Assembly: GCA_028823995.1 (NCBI GenBank)
Contig: JAPPFD010000032.1
Location: forward strand, 1 to 64,000
Reading direction: 5' to 3'
DNA length: 64,000 bases
Source: a bacterium
Lineage (GTDB): Bacteria; Actinomycetota; Acidimicrobiia; Spongiisociales; ZC4RG35
Position 1 is the first letter of the stretch, and each line of letters begins with the position of its first letter. The notes below the pieces were generated by a model, which did not search any database, was not told the DNA's origin, and worked only from the letters and a program-made list of their open reading frames with translations. The translations under genes and the position numbers were made by a program. Shown in pieces: positions 40,974-50,384 of the stretch.

Positions 40974-42251
40974 TCAGCGACTTCCCAGTTTCCTCTCGGT
41001 CTGACCCACGTAAACCTGCCGGGGTCGAAAGATGCGTCCCTTGGGATCGGACGCCATCTCCCTCCAGTGGGACAGCCATCCGGGCAACCGGCCGATCGCA
41101 AACAGCACCGTGAACATCGCGGTCGGGAACCCCAGCGCCCGGTACAAAAACCCCGAGTAGAAGTCGACGTTGGGGTAGAGGCGCCGCTTTGCGAAGTACT
41201 CGTCGGCCAACGCCGCAGCCTCCAGGTCCTTGGCAAGCTGCAGCAGAGGGTCGTCCTTGCCCAACCGGGACAAAACCTCCCCGGCTGTCGCCTTGATGAT
41301 TCTGGCCCTGGGGTCGAAATTTCGATATACGCGGTGCCCGAAACCCATCAACCGGAAAGGATCGGAGCGGTCCTTGGCGCGGTGCAGGGCCTTCTCGATG
41401 TCTCCCCCCTCGGATTGGATCTCCTCCAGCATCCCCAGCACCGCCCGGTTGGCTCCTCCGTGGAGCGGTCCGGACAGGGCGCTGATCCCCGCGGCGATCG
41501 AGGAGAAAATGCTGGCCCCGCCCGAGCCCACCAGCCGCACCGCCGATGAAGAACAGTTCTGACCATGGTCGGTGTGGAGGATCTGCAGCAAGTCCAACAC
41601 CGCCACCTCTTCGGGGTCGGGAAGGGGGGACGAGTCGGATTCCGCCAGGGCGGTGTGGAAGAAACGGGAGGTGTAGGGGAGGTCTTCTCTGACTTTGATG
41701 GGTCCCAGTCCCAGCAGGCGGCGGTTGATGAGCGCGGCCAGCGTGGGAATGTCGGCCAGGAGGATCCGGACCGCCTCTTCGACGGCCTCCGGTCTGCTGG
41801 ACTGTGAGAACTCCGGGTGGAGTCCGGCCATGGCCAGGACGCCGGCCGCCAGGGTCGCCATCGGATCGCTGGTGGCGGGGAAGGTGTCGAGAAAGTCGTC
41901 CATGTAGGGTCGGTCGACGGCGTAGCGACCGATCTCCTCCTCGAACCGGCCGATCTCGTGGCGGGAGGGAAGGTTCTCATACAGCAACAGCCAGGCGGCC
42001 TCCAGGAAGCTGACCCGGCCGGCCAACTCCTCTATCGGATAGCCGCGGTAGCTCAAGGTTCCGTTCTCGCCGTCCACATAGCTGACGGCGCTGGGATTCT
42101 CCGAGCTATTGGCAAAGCCCCGGTCAACGGTGATAACCCCCAGCTCGGAGCGAAGACGGGAGATGTCAAGCCCCCGATCGCCCCGGGTGGGCTCTACCAG
42201 GGGCAACTCCAACTCGCGGTCCCCGAGCAGAATTCTTGCATCATCACCCAT
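40974..42251 (-). CDS. gltA: Citrate synthase
   Basis: A 425-residue enzyme condensing acetyl-CoA and oxaloacetate. The catalytic residues are visible: His in SGPLHGGANRAV, His in GFGHRVYRNFDPRA, and Asp in PNVDFYSGF. The N-terminal extension with a beta-strand domain identifies the larger gram-negative/actinobacterial type. GATAAT at 42264-42259 on the minus strand ends 8 bases before the ATG, inside the 3' end of the upstream EF-G-like gene, so a leaderless transcript is possible. No ribosome site is seen. Confidence 0.95.
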   Translation of the reverse strand: MGDDARILLGDRELELPLVEPTRGDRGLDISRLRSELGVITVDRGFANSSENPSAVSYVDGENGTLSYRGYPIEELAGRVSFLEAAWLLLYENLPSRHEIGRFEEEIGRYAVDRPYMDDFLDTFPATSDPMATLAAGVLAMAGLHPEFSQSSRPEAVEEAVRILLADIPTLAALINRRLLGLGPIKVREDLPYTSRFFHTALAESDSSPLPDPEEVAVLDLLQILHTDHGQNCSSSAVRLVGSGGASIFSSIAAGISALSGPLHGGANRAVLGMLEEIQSEGGDIEKALHRAKDRSDPFRLMGFGHRVYRNFDPRARIIKATAGEVLSRLGKDDPLLQLAKDLEAAALADEYFAKRRLYPNVDFYSGFLYRALGFPTAMFTVLFAIGRLPGWLSHWREMASDPKGRIFRPRQVYVGQTERKLGSR

Positions 42252-42255
42252 GCGC

Positions 42256-44307
42256 CTAATTATCGTCCTTCCGAGAGGCGTTAATGACTTTTTGCGCTTC
42301 CTGGGGAGGGATTTCGGAGTAGTGGTCGAAGGCCACCTCGAAAGTCCCCCGCCCGCTGGTCATGGAGCGGAGGTCCACGGCGTAACGCTGGATCTCCGCC
42401 ATGGGAACCTCGGCGGAAATGATCCGGAGGGATCCGTCCGTGTCCATGCCGTAAACGCGGCCCCGCTTGGAGTTGATGTCCCCGATCACGTCCCCGGTGT
42501 ACTCTTCGGGCACCTTCACCGAGAGCTGGGTGATCGGCTCCAAGAGGACGGGGCGAAGCTCCTGCGCGGCCGCTCGGACCGCGGCGATCCCGGCCATCCG
42601 GAAGGAGAGTTCGTCCGAGTCCACCGAGTGATACTTCCCGTCGTACACCTCGGCGGAGACGTCGATCACCGGGAATCCGGCCAGCACGCCGCGGGCGAAG
42701 GCTTCCTGGATCCCCTTGTCCACCGCCGGTATGTACTGGCGGGGGATGGATCCTCCCTTGATGGAGTCGATGAACTCATATCCCTCGCCCTGGGCCTGAG
42801 GGGCGAACCGCACGAAGGCAACGCCGAACTGCCCGCGTCCTCCGGTCTGCTTCTTGTGCTTGCCTTCCGCCTCGGCCCTTCCCGTGATCGTCTCGCGATA
42901 GGCGATCTTGGGCAGTGCAGTGTCCACTTCCACCCCGAACTTGCGGTTGATACGGGCCAGGGTCACGTCAAGATGGACGTCTCCAAGCCCTGCCAGGATC
43001 GTCTCGCCGGTCTCGGAGCGTCGCTCCACGGCCAGCGTGGGGTCTTCCTCCACAGCCCTCTGCAGGGCAGTGGAGAGCTTCTCCTCGTCCTGGGTGGAGC
43101 GGGGAAACACCGCCAACTCCATCACCGGCTTCGGGTAGACGGCCGGAAGTATCACGGCGTCCGATCCGGGAGAACGCAGGGTGGACCCGGTGGTGGCCTT
43201 GTCCACCTTCGCCACCGCGGCCACGTCCCCGCACAGGATCCGGTCGGTGGTGATCGGGTTGCGACCCTGGAGGAAGAACAAGTTGCTGACCCGTACCGCC
43301 TGCCCGCCTGCCAACTCCAGGGTGTCGTCGGACTGGATAGACCCGCTGAACACCCGCAGGATGGAGATCCGCCCCACGTACGGGTCCCCGATCGTCTTGA
43401 ACACATATGCCGCCGCCGCGCCGTCCTCGGCTATCTCGACGGAGCCCTCCGCCAGTGGAGGTGTGGGACGCTCGAGCGGGGAGGGAGCGAAACTCTTGAG
43501 AAAGTCGGCAAGGACGTCGATCCCGATCATCTGACTGGAAGAGCCCGCCAGCACCGGGAAGATCTCTCCCGCCCGCATGGCTTCCCGAATGACCGACACG
43601 ATCACCGCCTGTTCGGGTTCCTCTCCCTCGAAGTAGGCGGTCATCAGGTCATCATCGGTCTCCACCACCGACTCGACCAACTCCAAGTGGGCCTCTTCCA
43701 GGACGGCCGCTACCTCCTCAGGCGCGCTGGGAGCCGCAGTACCCCGGGGATTGCCTTCCTCGTAGAGGTCCACCTGGCCCGAACTGACCCGGGCGACGCC
43801 CCTCAAGCCTGCCTCCTCTCCCACGTTGATCACCAGCGGCGCTATCCCCTTGCCGAATGCTTCGCGCAACTCATCAAGGGTGCGGTTCAGGGAGGAGCGA
43901 TCCCGGTCGAGCTTGGTGACGAACACCGCCCGGGGAGTGCCCTCTTCGGCGGCCACCTTCCACATCAACTCGGTCTGTACCTCGACGCCGTCCACTCCCG
44001 AGACGACGAAGAGGGCGAGGTCCGCCACCCGGATGGCGGACCGGGCGTCACCCGAGAAGTCGGCGTATCCAGGGGTGTCGATCAGGTTTATCTTGCATCC
44101 GTCCCACTCGAGGGAGGCAACCGACAGGTTGAGGGAGAGTTTTCTCTCCTCTTCCTCCGGCTCGTGGTCCAACATGGTGGTCCCCCGGTCCACCGACCCC
44201 AACCGGGTCGTGACGCCCGCGGTGAACAACAGGGCTTCGGCCAGGGAGGTCTTACCACTCCCCCCATGGCCTATCAGGGCTACGGTGCGAATCGAATCAG
44301 GTGACAA
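42256..44307 (-). CDS. EF-G-like translational GTPase (FusA2 type)
   Basis: A 683-residue five-domain protein of the EF-G superfamily. The P-loop is GHGGSGKTS (13-21), in place of the AHIDAGKTT of true EF-G; DTPGYADF and TKLDRD supply the other GTP motifs. Domains III-V are intact, including KHKKQTGGRGQFG and the C-terminal GRGTFEVAFDHYSEIP. Actinobacteria carry this paralogue (FusA2) beside the canonical fusA; it is thought to act in a special state of the ribosome and not in bulk elongation. TTG 44307 has GAGGAG 6 bases upstream. An in-frame extension to 44382 is rejected. Confidence 0.9.
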   Translation of the reverse strand: MSPDSIRTVALIGHGGSGKTSLAEALLFTAGVTTRLGSVDRGTTMLDHEPEEEERKLSLNLSVASLEWDGCKINLIDTPGYADFSGDARSAIRVADLALFVVSGVDGVEVQTELMWKVAAEEGTPRAVFVTKLDRDRSSLNRTLDELREAFGKGIAPLVINVGEEAGLRGVARVSSGQVDLYEEGNPRGTAAPSAPEEVAAVLEEAHLELVESVVETDDDLMTAYFEGEEPEQAVIVSVIREAMRAGEIFPVLAGSSSQMIGIDVLADFLKSFAPSPLERPTPPLAEGSVEIAEDGAAAAYVFKTIGDPYVGRISILRVFSGSIQSDDTLELAGGQAVRVSNLFFLQGRNPITTDRILCGDVAAVAKVDKATTGSTLRSPGSDAVILPAVYPKPVMELAVFPRSTQDEEKLSTALQRAVEEDPTLAVERRSETGETILAGLGDVHLDVTLARINRKFGVEVDTALPKIAYRETITGRAEAEGKHKKQTGGRGQFGVAFVRFAPQAQGEGYEFIDSIKGGSIPRQYIPAVDKGIQEAFARGVLAGFPVIDVSAEVYDGKYHSVDSDELSFRMAGIAAVRAAAQELRPVLLEPITQLSVKVPEEYTGDVIGDINSKRGRVYGMDTDGSLRIISAEVPMAEIQRYAVDLRSMTSGRGTFEVAFDHYSEIPPQEAQKVINASRKDDN

Positions 44308-44427
44308 GCGGGCTCCTCGTGACAATTTGGCAGGTGAATTCAGGATAGCGCAAACAGCCCGCCCCCTATTTGGCCGCGGCACGCGGTAATTTCGGGGTGC
44401 ATGGCTCTGTTAGGCAGTGACGGACAA

Positions 44428-44456
44428 TTGCCGCTAGCTCGGAGAGCGGTTAGCGT
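44428..44456 (+). promoter_or_regulatory. Promoter of the pgsA-patA-pimA operon
   Basis: TTGCCG at 44428-44433 and TAGCGT at 44451-44456 are 17 bp apart. The GTG start of pgsA lies 10 bases after the -10, so the message would have little or no leader. Confidence 0.55.
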
Positions 44457-44465
44457 GAGGGAACC

Positions 44466-45038
44466 GTGATAGACATTTGGGTGCGCCCTCACCTGAGAAG
44501 GGTGCTTGATCCCATCGGGCGTTTCCTGAACCGGTGCGGGATCAGCCCTGCCGCCCTCACCTTCTTCGGTTTGGGGGTGACCATCGTCGGGGCCGTGATC
44601 ATTTCCCTCGAGTTCCTGGTGACCGGTTCGGTGATCGCCCTGGCAGGCTCGGCGATCGACGGTCTGGACGGCTCGCTTGCGCGTGCGGCCGACAAGGTCA
44701 CCAAAAGAGGAGCGTTCCTGGATGCCTCGGTGGACCGGCTCGGCGAGGTCGCCTGCTTCTCGGGATTGGCGGTGGCCCGCGCCGGCGAGCCGCGGACCCT
44801 GATGCTGATCGTCCTCTCGGTGTCCGGCGCCTTGATGATCCCATACCTGCGGGCCCGGGCCGAAGCGGAAGGACTGAGGGGGACCGGGGGCTTCATGGGC
44901 CGCGCCGAGAGGGTGATTCTCTTTGCTCTGGGGCTTCTGACCGGATGGGTCGAGCCTATGTTGTGGGCCATGACCGTTCTCTGCTGGGTCTCTGCCCTGC
45001 ACCGCTTCGTGGTGGCCTACCGAGAACTGAAGCGGTGA
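44466..45038 (+). CDS. pgsA: CDP-alcohol phosphatidyltransferase, probable phosphatidylinositol-phosphate synthase
   Basis: A 190-residue membrane enzyme with about six helices. The family signature D-x2-DG-x2-AR-x8-G-x3-D-x3-D is complete as DGLDGSLARAADKVTKRGAF followed by LDASVD. In mycobacteria the gene in the same place makes phosphatidylinositol phosphate from CDP-diacylglycerol and inositol phosphate. The acyltransferase and PimA-like genes that follow support that role over phosphatidylglycerol phosphate synthesis. GTG 44466 is used; the stop overlaps the next start (GTGA). Confidence 0.85.
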   Translation: MIDIWVRPHLRRVLDPIGRFLNRCGISPAALTFFGLGVTIVGAVIISLEFLVTGSVIALAGSAIDGLDGSLARAADKVTKRGAFLDASVDRLGEVACFSGLAVARAGEPRTLMLIVLSVSGALMIPYLRARAEAEGLRGTGGFMGRAERVILFALGLLTGWVEPMLWAMTVLCWVSALHRFVVAYRELKR

Positions 45039-45913
45039 AGTCCCGTTTCGCCTACTGGGGCGTCAGGGCGGCCTCGGGATTCATGCGCATCTGGCCGCTG
45101 TGGGTGGTGCAACCCCTGGGCGGCGCCGCCGGAGTGGTGGCTTCCCTGCTCCTGCCGCGGCGTCGCCGCATGGCCGGAAGGCACGCCGGCAGGACGGGAC
45201 TGGAGGACAAGCTGGGCAGCCGCTCCCGAGCGGTCAGAAAGATGTTCGCCAGTTACGGCCAGTACTGGGGGGAGTCCCTCTGGGCCGCTCCCCGCAATGT
45301 GAGGCGGATAGCGGGGCGCTTCGATCTGGAGGGGGCCGAGGTGCTGGAGAACGCCCTGGAAGACGGTAAGGGCGTGGTGGTCGTGTTGCCGCACCTGGGC
45401 AACTGGGAGATGGCAGGCGCAGCCGTCTGGGACATGAATGTGGAGGTGGTGGCCGTGGCCGAAAACCTGGCGAACTCCTACATTCGCGATTGGTTTTCCC
45501 GGGTGCGGGGATTGACGGGCATAAACGTCGTGTTCGCCCACCGGGGTCTTCTCGGCGAACTCGAGAAAAAGCTTGACAGCCGGACCGCGGTTTGCCTTCC
45601 TTCCGATCGGGACCTGAGCGGCAGGGGCATCCCGGTGCAGTTTTTCGGGGAGGAGACGACCCTGCCGGCCGGGCCGTTGCTGTTGGGCATTCGTTCCGGG
45701 CGCCCGGTAATCCCGGTGGCCGTCTACTTCGAGAAGAAGAGCCGTTACCGGGCAGCTCTGAGGCCGCCCCTGGCCATTCCCGGGGAGGGAAGCCTCTCCG
45801 AGAGGCTCACCAAGGGCGCGCAACTCATGGCATCTGCATTCGAGGACCTGATCAAGGCCGCTCCCGAGCAGTGGCATCTCCTCCAGCCCAACTGGCCCTC
45901 CGACCGGGTTTGA
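45035..45913 (+). CDS. Acyltransferase, PatA-like (LpxL/HtrB family)
   Basis: A 292-residue membrane-associated acyltransferase. The catalytic HX4E motif is HLGNWE (VVVLPHLGNWEMAGAAVWD), and SDRDLSGRGIPVQFFGEETTLPAGPLLLG matches the second conserved block of the lysophospholipid acyltransferase family. In mycobacteria the equivalent protein palmitoylates the mannose of phosphatidylinositol mannosides. Translation is coupled to pgsA through GTGA at 45035. The C-terminus WHLLQPNWPSD is the typical end of the family. Confidence 0.88.
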   Translation: MKSRFAYWGVRAASGFMRIWPLWVVQPLGGAAGVVASLLLPRRRRMAGRHAGRTGLEDKLGSRSRAVRKMFASYGQYWGESLWAAPRNVRRIAGRFDLEGAEVLENALEDGKGVVVVLPHLGNWEMAGAAVWDMNVEVVAVAENLANSYIRDWFSRVRGLTGINVVFAHRGLLGELEKKLDSRTAVCLPSDRDLSGRGIPVQFFGEETTLPAGPLLLGIRSGRPVIPVAVYFEKKSRYRAALRPPLAIPGEGSLSERLTKGAQLMASAFEDLIKAAPEQWHLLQPNWPSDRV

Positions 45914-45922
45914 CCCTGGCTC

Positions 45923-46966
45923 ATGAGGGTCTGCCTGGTCTCACCGTATGACCTGACCCAGGACGGGGGCGTCCAAGCGCAGGTGCTGGGCCTGGCAGCA
46001 TGGCTGACGGGCCGGGGCAACGAGGTGCGGGTCGTCGCTCCCCGCCTGCCCAGGGACATCCAAGGGGTGGAGGTGGGAAGGGTGGTGCGAGTCCGGGCCA
46101 ACCGGTCGGTGGCGCCGATCTGTCTGTCGCCGAGGGTCTCCGTCCGGATGAAGGAGACCCTCGGCTGGGGTGACGTGGCGCATATTCACGAGCCGCTCAT
46201 GCCCATGGTGGGGTTGGCCGCGTTGGGTATTCGGGGTCCCAAGGTGGCCACCTTCCACGCCGACCCGCCGGGTTGGGTGAGCCGGCTCTACCGCGGTCTG
46301 CATCCCTGGGTGCGTTCCCTCAAAGCGCCCGGGACCCTGGTTACCGCGGTCAGCCGTCAGGCGGCGGTGGCCCTGCCATCCGGTTGGAAACCCGAGGAGA
46401 TCGTTCCCAACGGAGTGGAGACGGCGATCGGCGGGGCGGGGGTCGACCGTAGGAGGGGGAGGGTGGTGTTCCTGGGCCGGGACGAGCCGCGCAAGGGTCT
46501 GAGCGTCCTCTTGGAAGCCTGGCCGCGGATCAGGAGTCGCCATCCCCATGCGGAGTTGGTGGTGATGGGGGCCGAGCGTCGCGATCCGCCTGAGGGCGCC
46601 GTCTTCCTGGGGAGGGTGGACACCGAGGTCAAGGAACAGACGCTGCGGTCGGCCGAGGCCTATGTAGCCCCCAACCTGGGAGGGGAGAGCTTCGGGATAG
46701 TGCTGGTGGAGGCCATGGCGGCAGGTTGCGCGGTGATAGCCTCCGACCTGACGTCCTTCCGGGATGTCGCCGGCTCGGCGGCGAGGTATTTCACGCCTGG
46801 CAGCGTCGATGAGTTGGTGGAACAGGTCCACCGGGTCCTGGGGAGTCTCCCGGTCTCGGCTCGGCTCTCCGAGGCAGGCCCGTTACGGGCGGACCGGTTT
46901 TCCTGGGATCGAGTGGGCCCGGCCTACCGGGATTGCTACGAAAGGGTGATTCGCAGGAGCGCATGA
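45923..46966 (+). CDS. pimA: Phosphatidylinositol alpha-mannosyltransferase
   Basis: A 347-residue GT4 glycosyltransferase transferring mannose from GDP-mannose to phosphatidylinositol on the inner face of the membrane. SPYDLTQDGGVQAQVLGLAAWL at the N-terminus is the lipid- and inositol-binding region characteristic of PimA, VVFLGRDEPRKGLSVLLEAW is the nucleotide-binding block, and GGESFGIVLVEAMAAG holds the donor-binding Glu pair. It follows the acyltransferase by 9 bases. Placement in the pgsA operon supports the assignment. Confidence 0.88.
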   Translation: MRVCLVSPYDLTQDGGVQAQVLGLAAWLTGRGNEVRVVAPRLPRDIQGVEVGRVVRVRANRSVAPICLSPRVSVRMKETLGWGDVAHIHEPLMPMVGLAALGIRGPKVATFHADPPGWVSRLYRGLHPWVRSLKAPGTLVTAVSRQAAVALPSGWKPEEIVPNGVETAIGGAGVDRRRGRVVFLGRDEPRKGLSVLLEAWPRIRSRHPHAELVVMGAERRDPPEGAVFLGRVDTEVKEQTLRSAEAYVAPNLGGESFGIVLVEAMAAGCAVIASDLTSFRDVAGSAARYFTPGSVDELVEQVHRVLGSLPVSARLSEAGPLRADRFSWDRVGPAYRDCYERVIRRSA

Positions 46967-47037
46967 CGTCGCAACCCTCCGGGTAAACCGTCGCTATTGC
47001 GGCCCGCCCGACCGCAGAGTTGATTACGATTAGGGGG

Positions 47038-47937
47038 ATGGACCAGAGCAACGGTATGAAGACCGGCACGGAGTTGGTCAAGCGGGGACTTGCTGACATG
47101 CTGAAGGGCGGCGTGATCATGGACGTGGTCGACGCCGACCAGGCGCGGATCGCCGAGGAGGCTGGGGCGGTGGCGGTGATGGCATTGGAACGGGTCCCGG
47201 CCGACATCCGCAAGGACGGAGGGGTGGCGCGGATGGCCAATCCCGCCAAGGTGACCGAGATCATGGGGGCTGTGACCATACCGGTGATGGCCAAGTGCCG
47301 GATCGGGCACTTCCTTGAGGCCCGGGTCCTGGAGGATTTGGGGGTGGATTACATAGACGAGTCAGAGGTGCTCACCCCCGCCGACGAGGAGTTCCACGTG
47401 GACAAGTGGCCGTTCACCACTCCCTTCGTCTGCGGCGCCCGTGACCTGGGGGAGGGGTTGCGCCGACTGTCGGAGGGCGCCGCCATGATCCGCACCAAGG
47501 GAGAAGCCGGCACCGGCAACGTGGTGGAGGCGGTGCGGCACATCCGGGCCATCACCAGCCAGATGGAGGCGCTGGCCGACATGACCGACGAAGAGCAGGC
47601 AGACCAGGCCGCGATGATGAGGGTCTCTCCCGAACTGGTCAAGGAGGTGGCTTCCCTGGGTCGCCTGCCGGTGGTCAATTTCGCGGCGGGAGGGATCGCA
47701 ACGCCCTCCGATGCGGCCCTGATGATGGCCCTCGGCTGCGACGGGGTGTTCGTGGGCAGCGGCATCTTCAAGAGTTCCCAACCCACCGCCTACGCCGCAG
47801 CAATCGTGGAGGCGACTACTTACTGGGACAACCCCGGGGTGATCGCCAAGGTGTCGCGGGGTCTGGGAGAGCCCATGCGGGGCAAAGAGATAGGAACCCT
47901 GGAACCAGCTGAGCGTTTGGCCGCCCGGGGTTGGTGA
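47038..47937 (+). CDS. pdxS: Pyridoxal 5'-phosphate synthase, PdxS subunit
   Basis: A 299-residue TIM-barrel synthase making PLP from ribose 5-phosphate, glyceraldehyde 3-phosphate and ammonia. Lys86 in MAKCRIGHF corresponds to the Lys that forms the pentose imine; [18 protein letters not shown] contains the second Lys, and [14 protein letters not shown] the phosphate site. ATG 47038 follows TACGAT (47025-47030) by 8 bases, another leaderless candidate. PdxT, the ammonia donor, overlaps at the 3' end. Confidence 0.96.
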   Translation: MDQSNGMKTGTELVKRGLADMLKGGVIMDVVDADQARIAEEAGAVAVMALERVPADIRKDGGVARMANPAKVTEIMGAVTIPVMAKCRIGHFLEARVLEDLGVDYIDESEVLTPADEEFHVDKWPFTTPFVCGARDLGEGLRRLSEGAAMIRTKGEAGTGNVVEAVRHIRAITSQMEALADMTDEEQADQAAMMRVSPELVKEVASLGRLPVVNFAAGGIATPSDAALMMALGCDGVFVGSGIFKSSQPTAYAAAIVEATTYWDNPGVIAKVSRGLGEPMRGKEIGTLEPAERLAARGW

Positions 47938-48512
47938 CCGTGCCGCCCACCATCGGGGTGTTGGCGCTCCAGGGAGACGTGCGGGAGCACCTTGTCGCTC
48001 TTGAGCGTCTGGGCGTCCCGACCCGATCGGTGCGCCTGGCCGAGGACCTGACGGGACTGGACGGGCTGGTCATTCCGGGCGGCGAGTCCACCACCATCGG
48101 CCGCCTCGCCGAACGGTTCGGGCTGCTACACCCTCTGCGCTCCGCCCTCGCCGACGGGCTTCCCACCCTGGCCACCTGCGCGGGAATGATCCTGGTGGCA
48201 GGCGCCATCGTGGAGGGAGACCAGCCGCTGCTGGGAGCGCTGGACGTGGTGGTGCGCCGAAACGCCTTCGGACGACAGAACGAGTCCTTCGAGATGGACT
48301 TGGACGTAAAGGGTCTGGACCGGCCCTTTCACGGCGTCTTCATCCGGGCTCCGTGGGTGGAGAAGGTGGGGAGCGACGTCGAGGTGCTGGCCCGGGTCGG
48401 GGACCGCCCGGTGATGGTCGGCTCCGGCCGGATTGTCGCCACGTCCTTTCATCCGGAGTTGACGGACGATTCCCGCATCCACCGGCTGTGGATGGAAGAC
48501 GCAGGGGGCTAG
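47934..48512 (+). CDS. pdxT: Pyridoxal 5'-phosphate synthase, glutaminase subunit PdxT
   Basis: A 192-residue class I glutaminase delivering ammonia to PdxS. The triad is Cys82 in TCAGMI, His173 and Glu175 in [19 protein letters not shown] and PGGESTTIG are the other family blocks. GTG 47934 overlaps the pdxS stop (GTGA), which is why it is preferred to TTG 47931. Spacing to yebC is 6 bases. Confidence 0.95.
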   Translation: MTVPPTIGVLALQGDVREHLVALERLGVPTRSVRLAEDLTGLDGLVIPGGESTTIGRLAERFGLLHPLRSALADGLPTLATCAGMILVAGAIVEGDQPLLGALDVVVRRNAFGRQNESFEMDLDVKGLDRPFHGVFIRAPWVEKVGSDVEVLARVGDRPVMVGSGRIVATSFHPELTDDSRIHRLWMEDAGG

Positions 48513-48518
48513 AGGACC

Positions 48519-49262
48519 GTGGCCGGCCATTCCAAGTGGGCGAACATCAAGCATCGCAAGGGGCGACAGGACGCGGCCCGCGGGAAGCTCTTCGCCAAGC
48601 TGGCCAAGGCCATCGAGACCGAGGCGCGCAAGGGCGGTGGGGATCCGGACGCCAACTATGCATTGGCGGCGGCGGTTTCGAAGGCCAAGGCGGTCTCCAT
48701 GCCCAATGACAACATCCTGCGGGCGATCAAACGGGGGACCGGGGAGAGTGCGGGGGTCGCCTACGACGAGTTGTGGTATGAGGGGTACGCTCCCGGGGGA
48801 GTGGCGGTCTACGTGCAGGTCCTCACCGACAATCGTCGCCGGGCCGCCGCCGACGTGCGGGCGGTGTTCACCCGCAATGGGGGGAGCCTGGGAGAGCCGG
48901 GATCGGTGGGTTACCTCTTCCAGCCCAAAGGGCTGATCGCCGCGGCGGGGGACGAGGACGATGTGCTGCTGGCGGCGCTGGAGGCAGGGGCGGAGGACGT
49001 GAGGGAGACGGGTGACTCCTGGGAGGTGATCACCCCGCCGAGGGCCATGGCCGGAGTGCGGGCGGCGATGGAGGAGTCGGGCTTGGCCGTGGAGTCGGCG
49101 GAACTGACCCAACTCCCCATCTCGGAGGTGGCCGTGGACCGACGCACCGCTCCCCGGGTGCTGAGGCTGGTGGACGCCTTGGAGGACCTCGACGACGTGC
49201 AGAGCGTCTTCTCGAACTTCGAGATCAGCGATCAGATCCTGGAGGCGCTGGCCGGCCCGTGA
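48519..49262 (+). CDS. yebC: YebC/PmpR family protein
   Basis: A 247-residue three-domain protein with the invariant start AGHSKWANIKHRKGRQDA. The family was described as DNA-binding transcription regulators, and recent work links members to translation of difficult (proline-rich) sequences. GTG 48519 follows pdxT closely. It precedes ruvCAB, the common arrangement in bacteria. Confidence 0.95.
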   Translation: MAGHSKWANIKHRKGRQDAARGKLFAKLAKAIETEARKGGGDPDANYALAAAVSKAKAVSMPNDNILRAIKRGTGESAGVAYDELWYEGYAPGGVAVYVQVLTDNRRRAAADVRAVFTRNGGSLGEPGSVGYLFQPKGLIAAAGDEDDVLLAALEAGAEDVRETGDSWEVITPPRAMAGVRAAMEESGLAVESAELTQLPISEVAVDRRTAPRVLRLVDALEDLDDVQSVFSNFEISDQILEALAGP

Positions 49263-49289
49263 CTTAGCGCCGGGGAGGGCGGCGGGGGA

Positions 49290-49320
49290 GGAAAAGGCCG
49301 GGATGACAGTCCGCCTTTCC
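49290..49320 (+). terminator. Possible terminator hairpin after yebC
   Basis: GGAAAAGGC (49290-49298) and GCCTTTCC (49313-49320) form an 8-bp stem with one bulge and a 14-nt loop, followed by TTACACTTTAA. It would separate the pdxST-yebC transcript from ruvC. Confidence 0.35.
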
Positions 49321-49335
49321 TTACACTTTAACTAG

Positions 49336-49818
49336 GTGTTGGTATTGGGAGTAGATCCTGGTCTGGCCCGCACCGGGTACGCGTTGGTAAGCCGGGGCAA
49401 CCCCCATCAGGTGGTGGCCATGGGGGTGATCAGCACTCCGGTGAAGTGGCCGCTCGAAAACCGGTTGCAGGAGTTGGCCGGCGACCTCTCCGATGTCATC
49501 CGACGTTACCAACCCGGCGCTCTTGCCTTGGAGAAGGTCTACATAAAGGGGAACCGCTCCGCGGCGTCGGCGGTGGAGAGAGCCACCGGAGTGGTGATGC
49601 TCACCTCCGCGGAGGCGGGGATACCCGTTCGGGAGTACATTCCCAGCACTATCAAGAAGGTGGTCACCGGTGATGGGCGCGCCACCAAGGAGGCGGTGCA
49701 ACGGTCGCTGTGGAGGACCCTGAGGCTGTCGGAGAACGGCCTGCCCCATGACGCGTTCGACGCGGTGGCGGTGGCGATCTGTCACCTCCAGCACCTGCAC
49801 TTGGAAATCGTGCCGTGA
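49336..49818 (+). CDS. ruvC: Holliday junction resolvase RuvC
   Basis: A 160-residue dimeric endonuclease resolving four-way junctions. The metal-binding acids are Asp7 in GVDPGLARTGY, Glu in LALEKVYIKGNRSA, and the pair in HDAFDAVAVAICH at the C-terminus. GTG 49336 lies 9 bases after TACACT (49322-49327), so it may be leaderless; TTG 49339 is the next codon. No SOS box is visible upstream. The stop overlaps ruvA (GTGA). Confidence 0.95.
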   Translation: MLVLGVDPGLARTGYALVSRGNPHQVVAMGVISTPVKWPLENRLQELAGDLSDVIRRYQPGALALEKVYIKGNRSAASAVERATGVVMLTSAEAGIPVREYIPSTIKKVVTGDGRATKEAVQRSLWRTLRLSENGLPHDAFDAVAVAICHLQHLHLEIVP

Positions 49819-50384
49819 TAGGATCCTTACGGGGAACGCTGACCGAGAGAAAACCGGAGGGGATCGTCATCGATGTGGGAGGTGTGGGGTACGAGGTGAC
49901 CATGGCGCCGTCTGCAGTGGAGGGCCTCCCCGGGGAAAGGAGGGAGATTGTGATTAGCACCCACATGCATGTGTGGGCCGACGGGATGAGATTGTACGGA
50001 TTCGGCCACTCCGAAGAGCGGGACCTGTTCCGGGTGTTGCTCTCCGCACAGGGGGTGGGGCCCAAGATGGCCCTGGCGGTCCTCTCCACCCTGGCCGCAC
50101 AGGAGGTTCGCGAGGCGGTGCGCCGGGAGGACGTGGCGGTTTTCACCCGGGTGAACGGAGTGGGGAAGAAGACCGCCCAGCGACTGATCCTGGACCTCAA
50201 GGGCAAGCTGGAGTCATCCGAAGCCAATGTGTTGGAAGGCGCATCCCGCTCCGCCGACCTGTGGGCGGCGCTCTCGGGTCTGGGCTATCGGAGTCACGAG
50301 ATCCGGCGGGCGACCGAGGCCATTGACACCGGCGTCGGGTTCGAGGACCAGCTGAAAGCCGCGCTGGCGGAGCTGGGACGATGA
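49815..50384 (+). CDS. ruvA: Holliday junction DNA helicase RuvA
   Basis: A 189-residue tetrameric junction-binding protein. MIGSLRGTLTER and VGYEVTM form the OB fold, two helix-hairpin-helix motifs are LSAQGVGPKMALAVLS and VNGVGKKTAQRLILDL, and the C-terminal domain III (WAALSGLGYRSHEIRRA) contacts RuvB. Both ends overlap neighbours by GTGA/ATGA. Confidence 0.95.
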   Translation: MIGSLRGTLTERKPEGIVIDVGGVGYEVTMAPSAVEGLPGERREIVISTHMHVWADGMRLYGFGHSEERDLFRVLLSAQGVGPKMALAVLSTLAAQEVREAVRREDVAVFTRVNGVGKKTAQRLILDLKGKLESSEANVLEGASRSADLWAALSGLGYRSHEIRRATEAIDTGVGFEDQLKAALAELGR

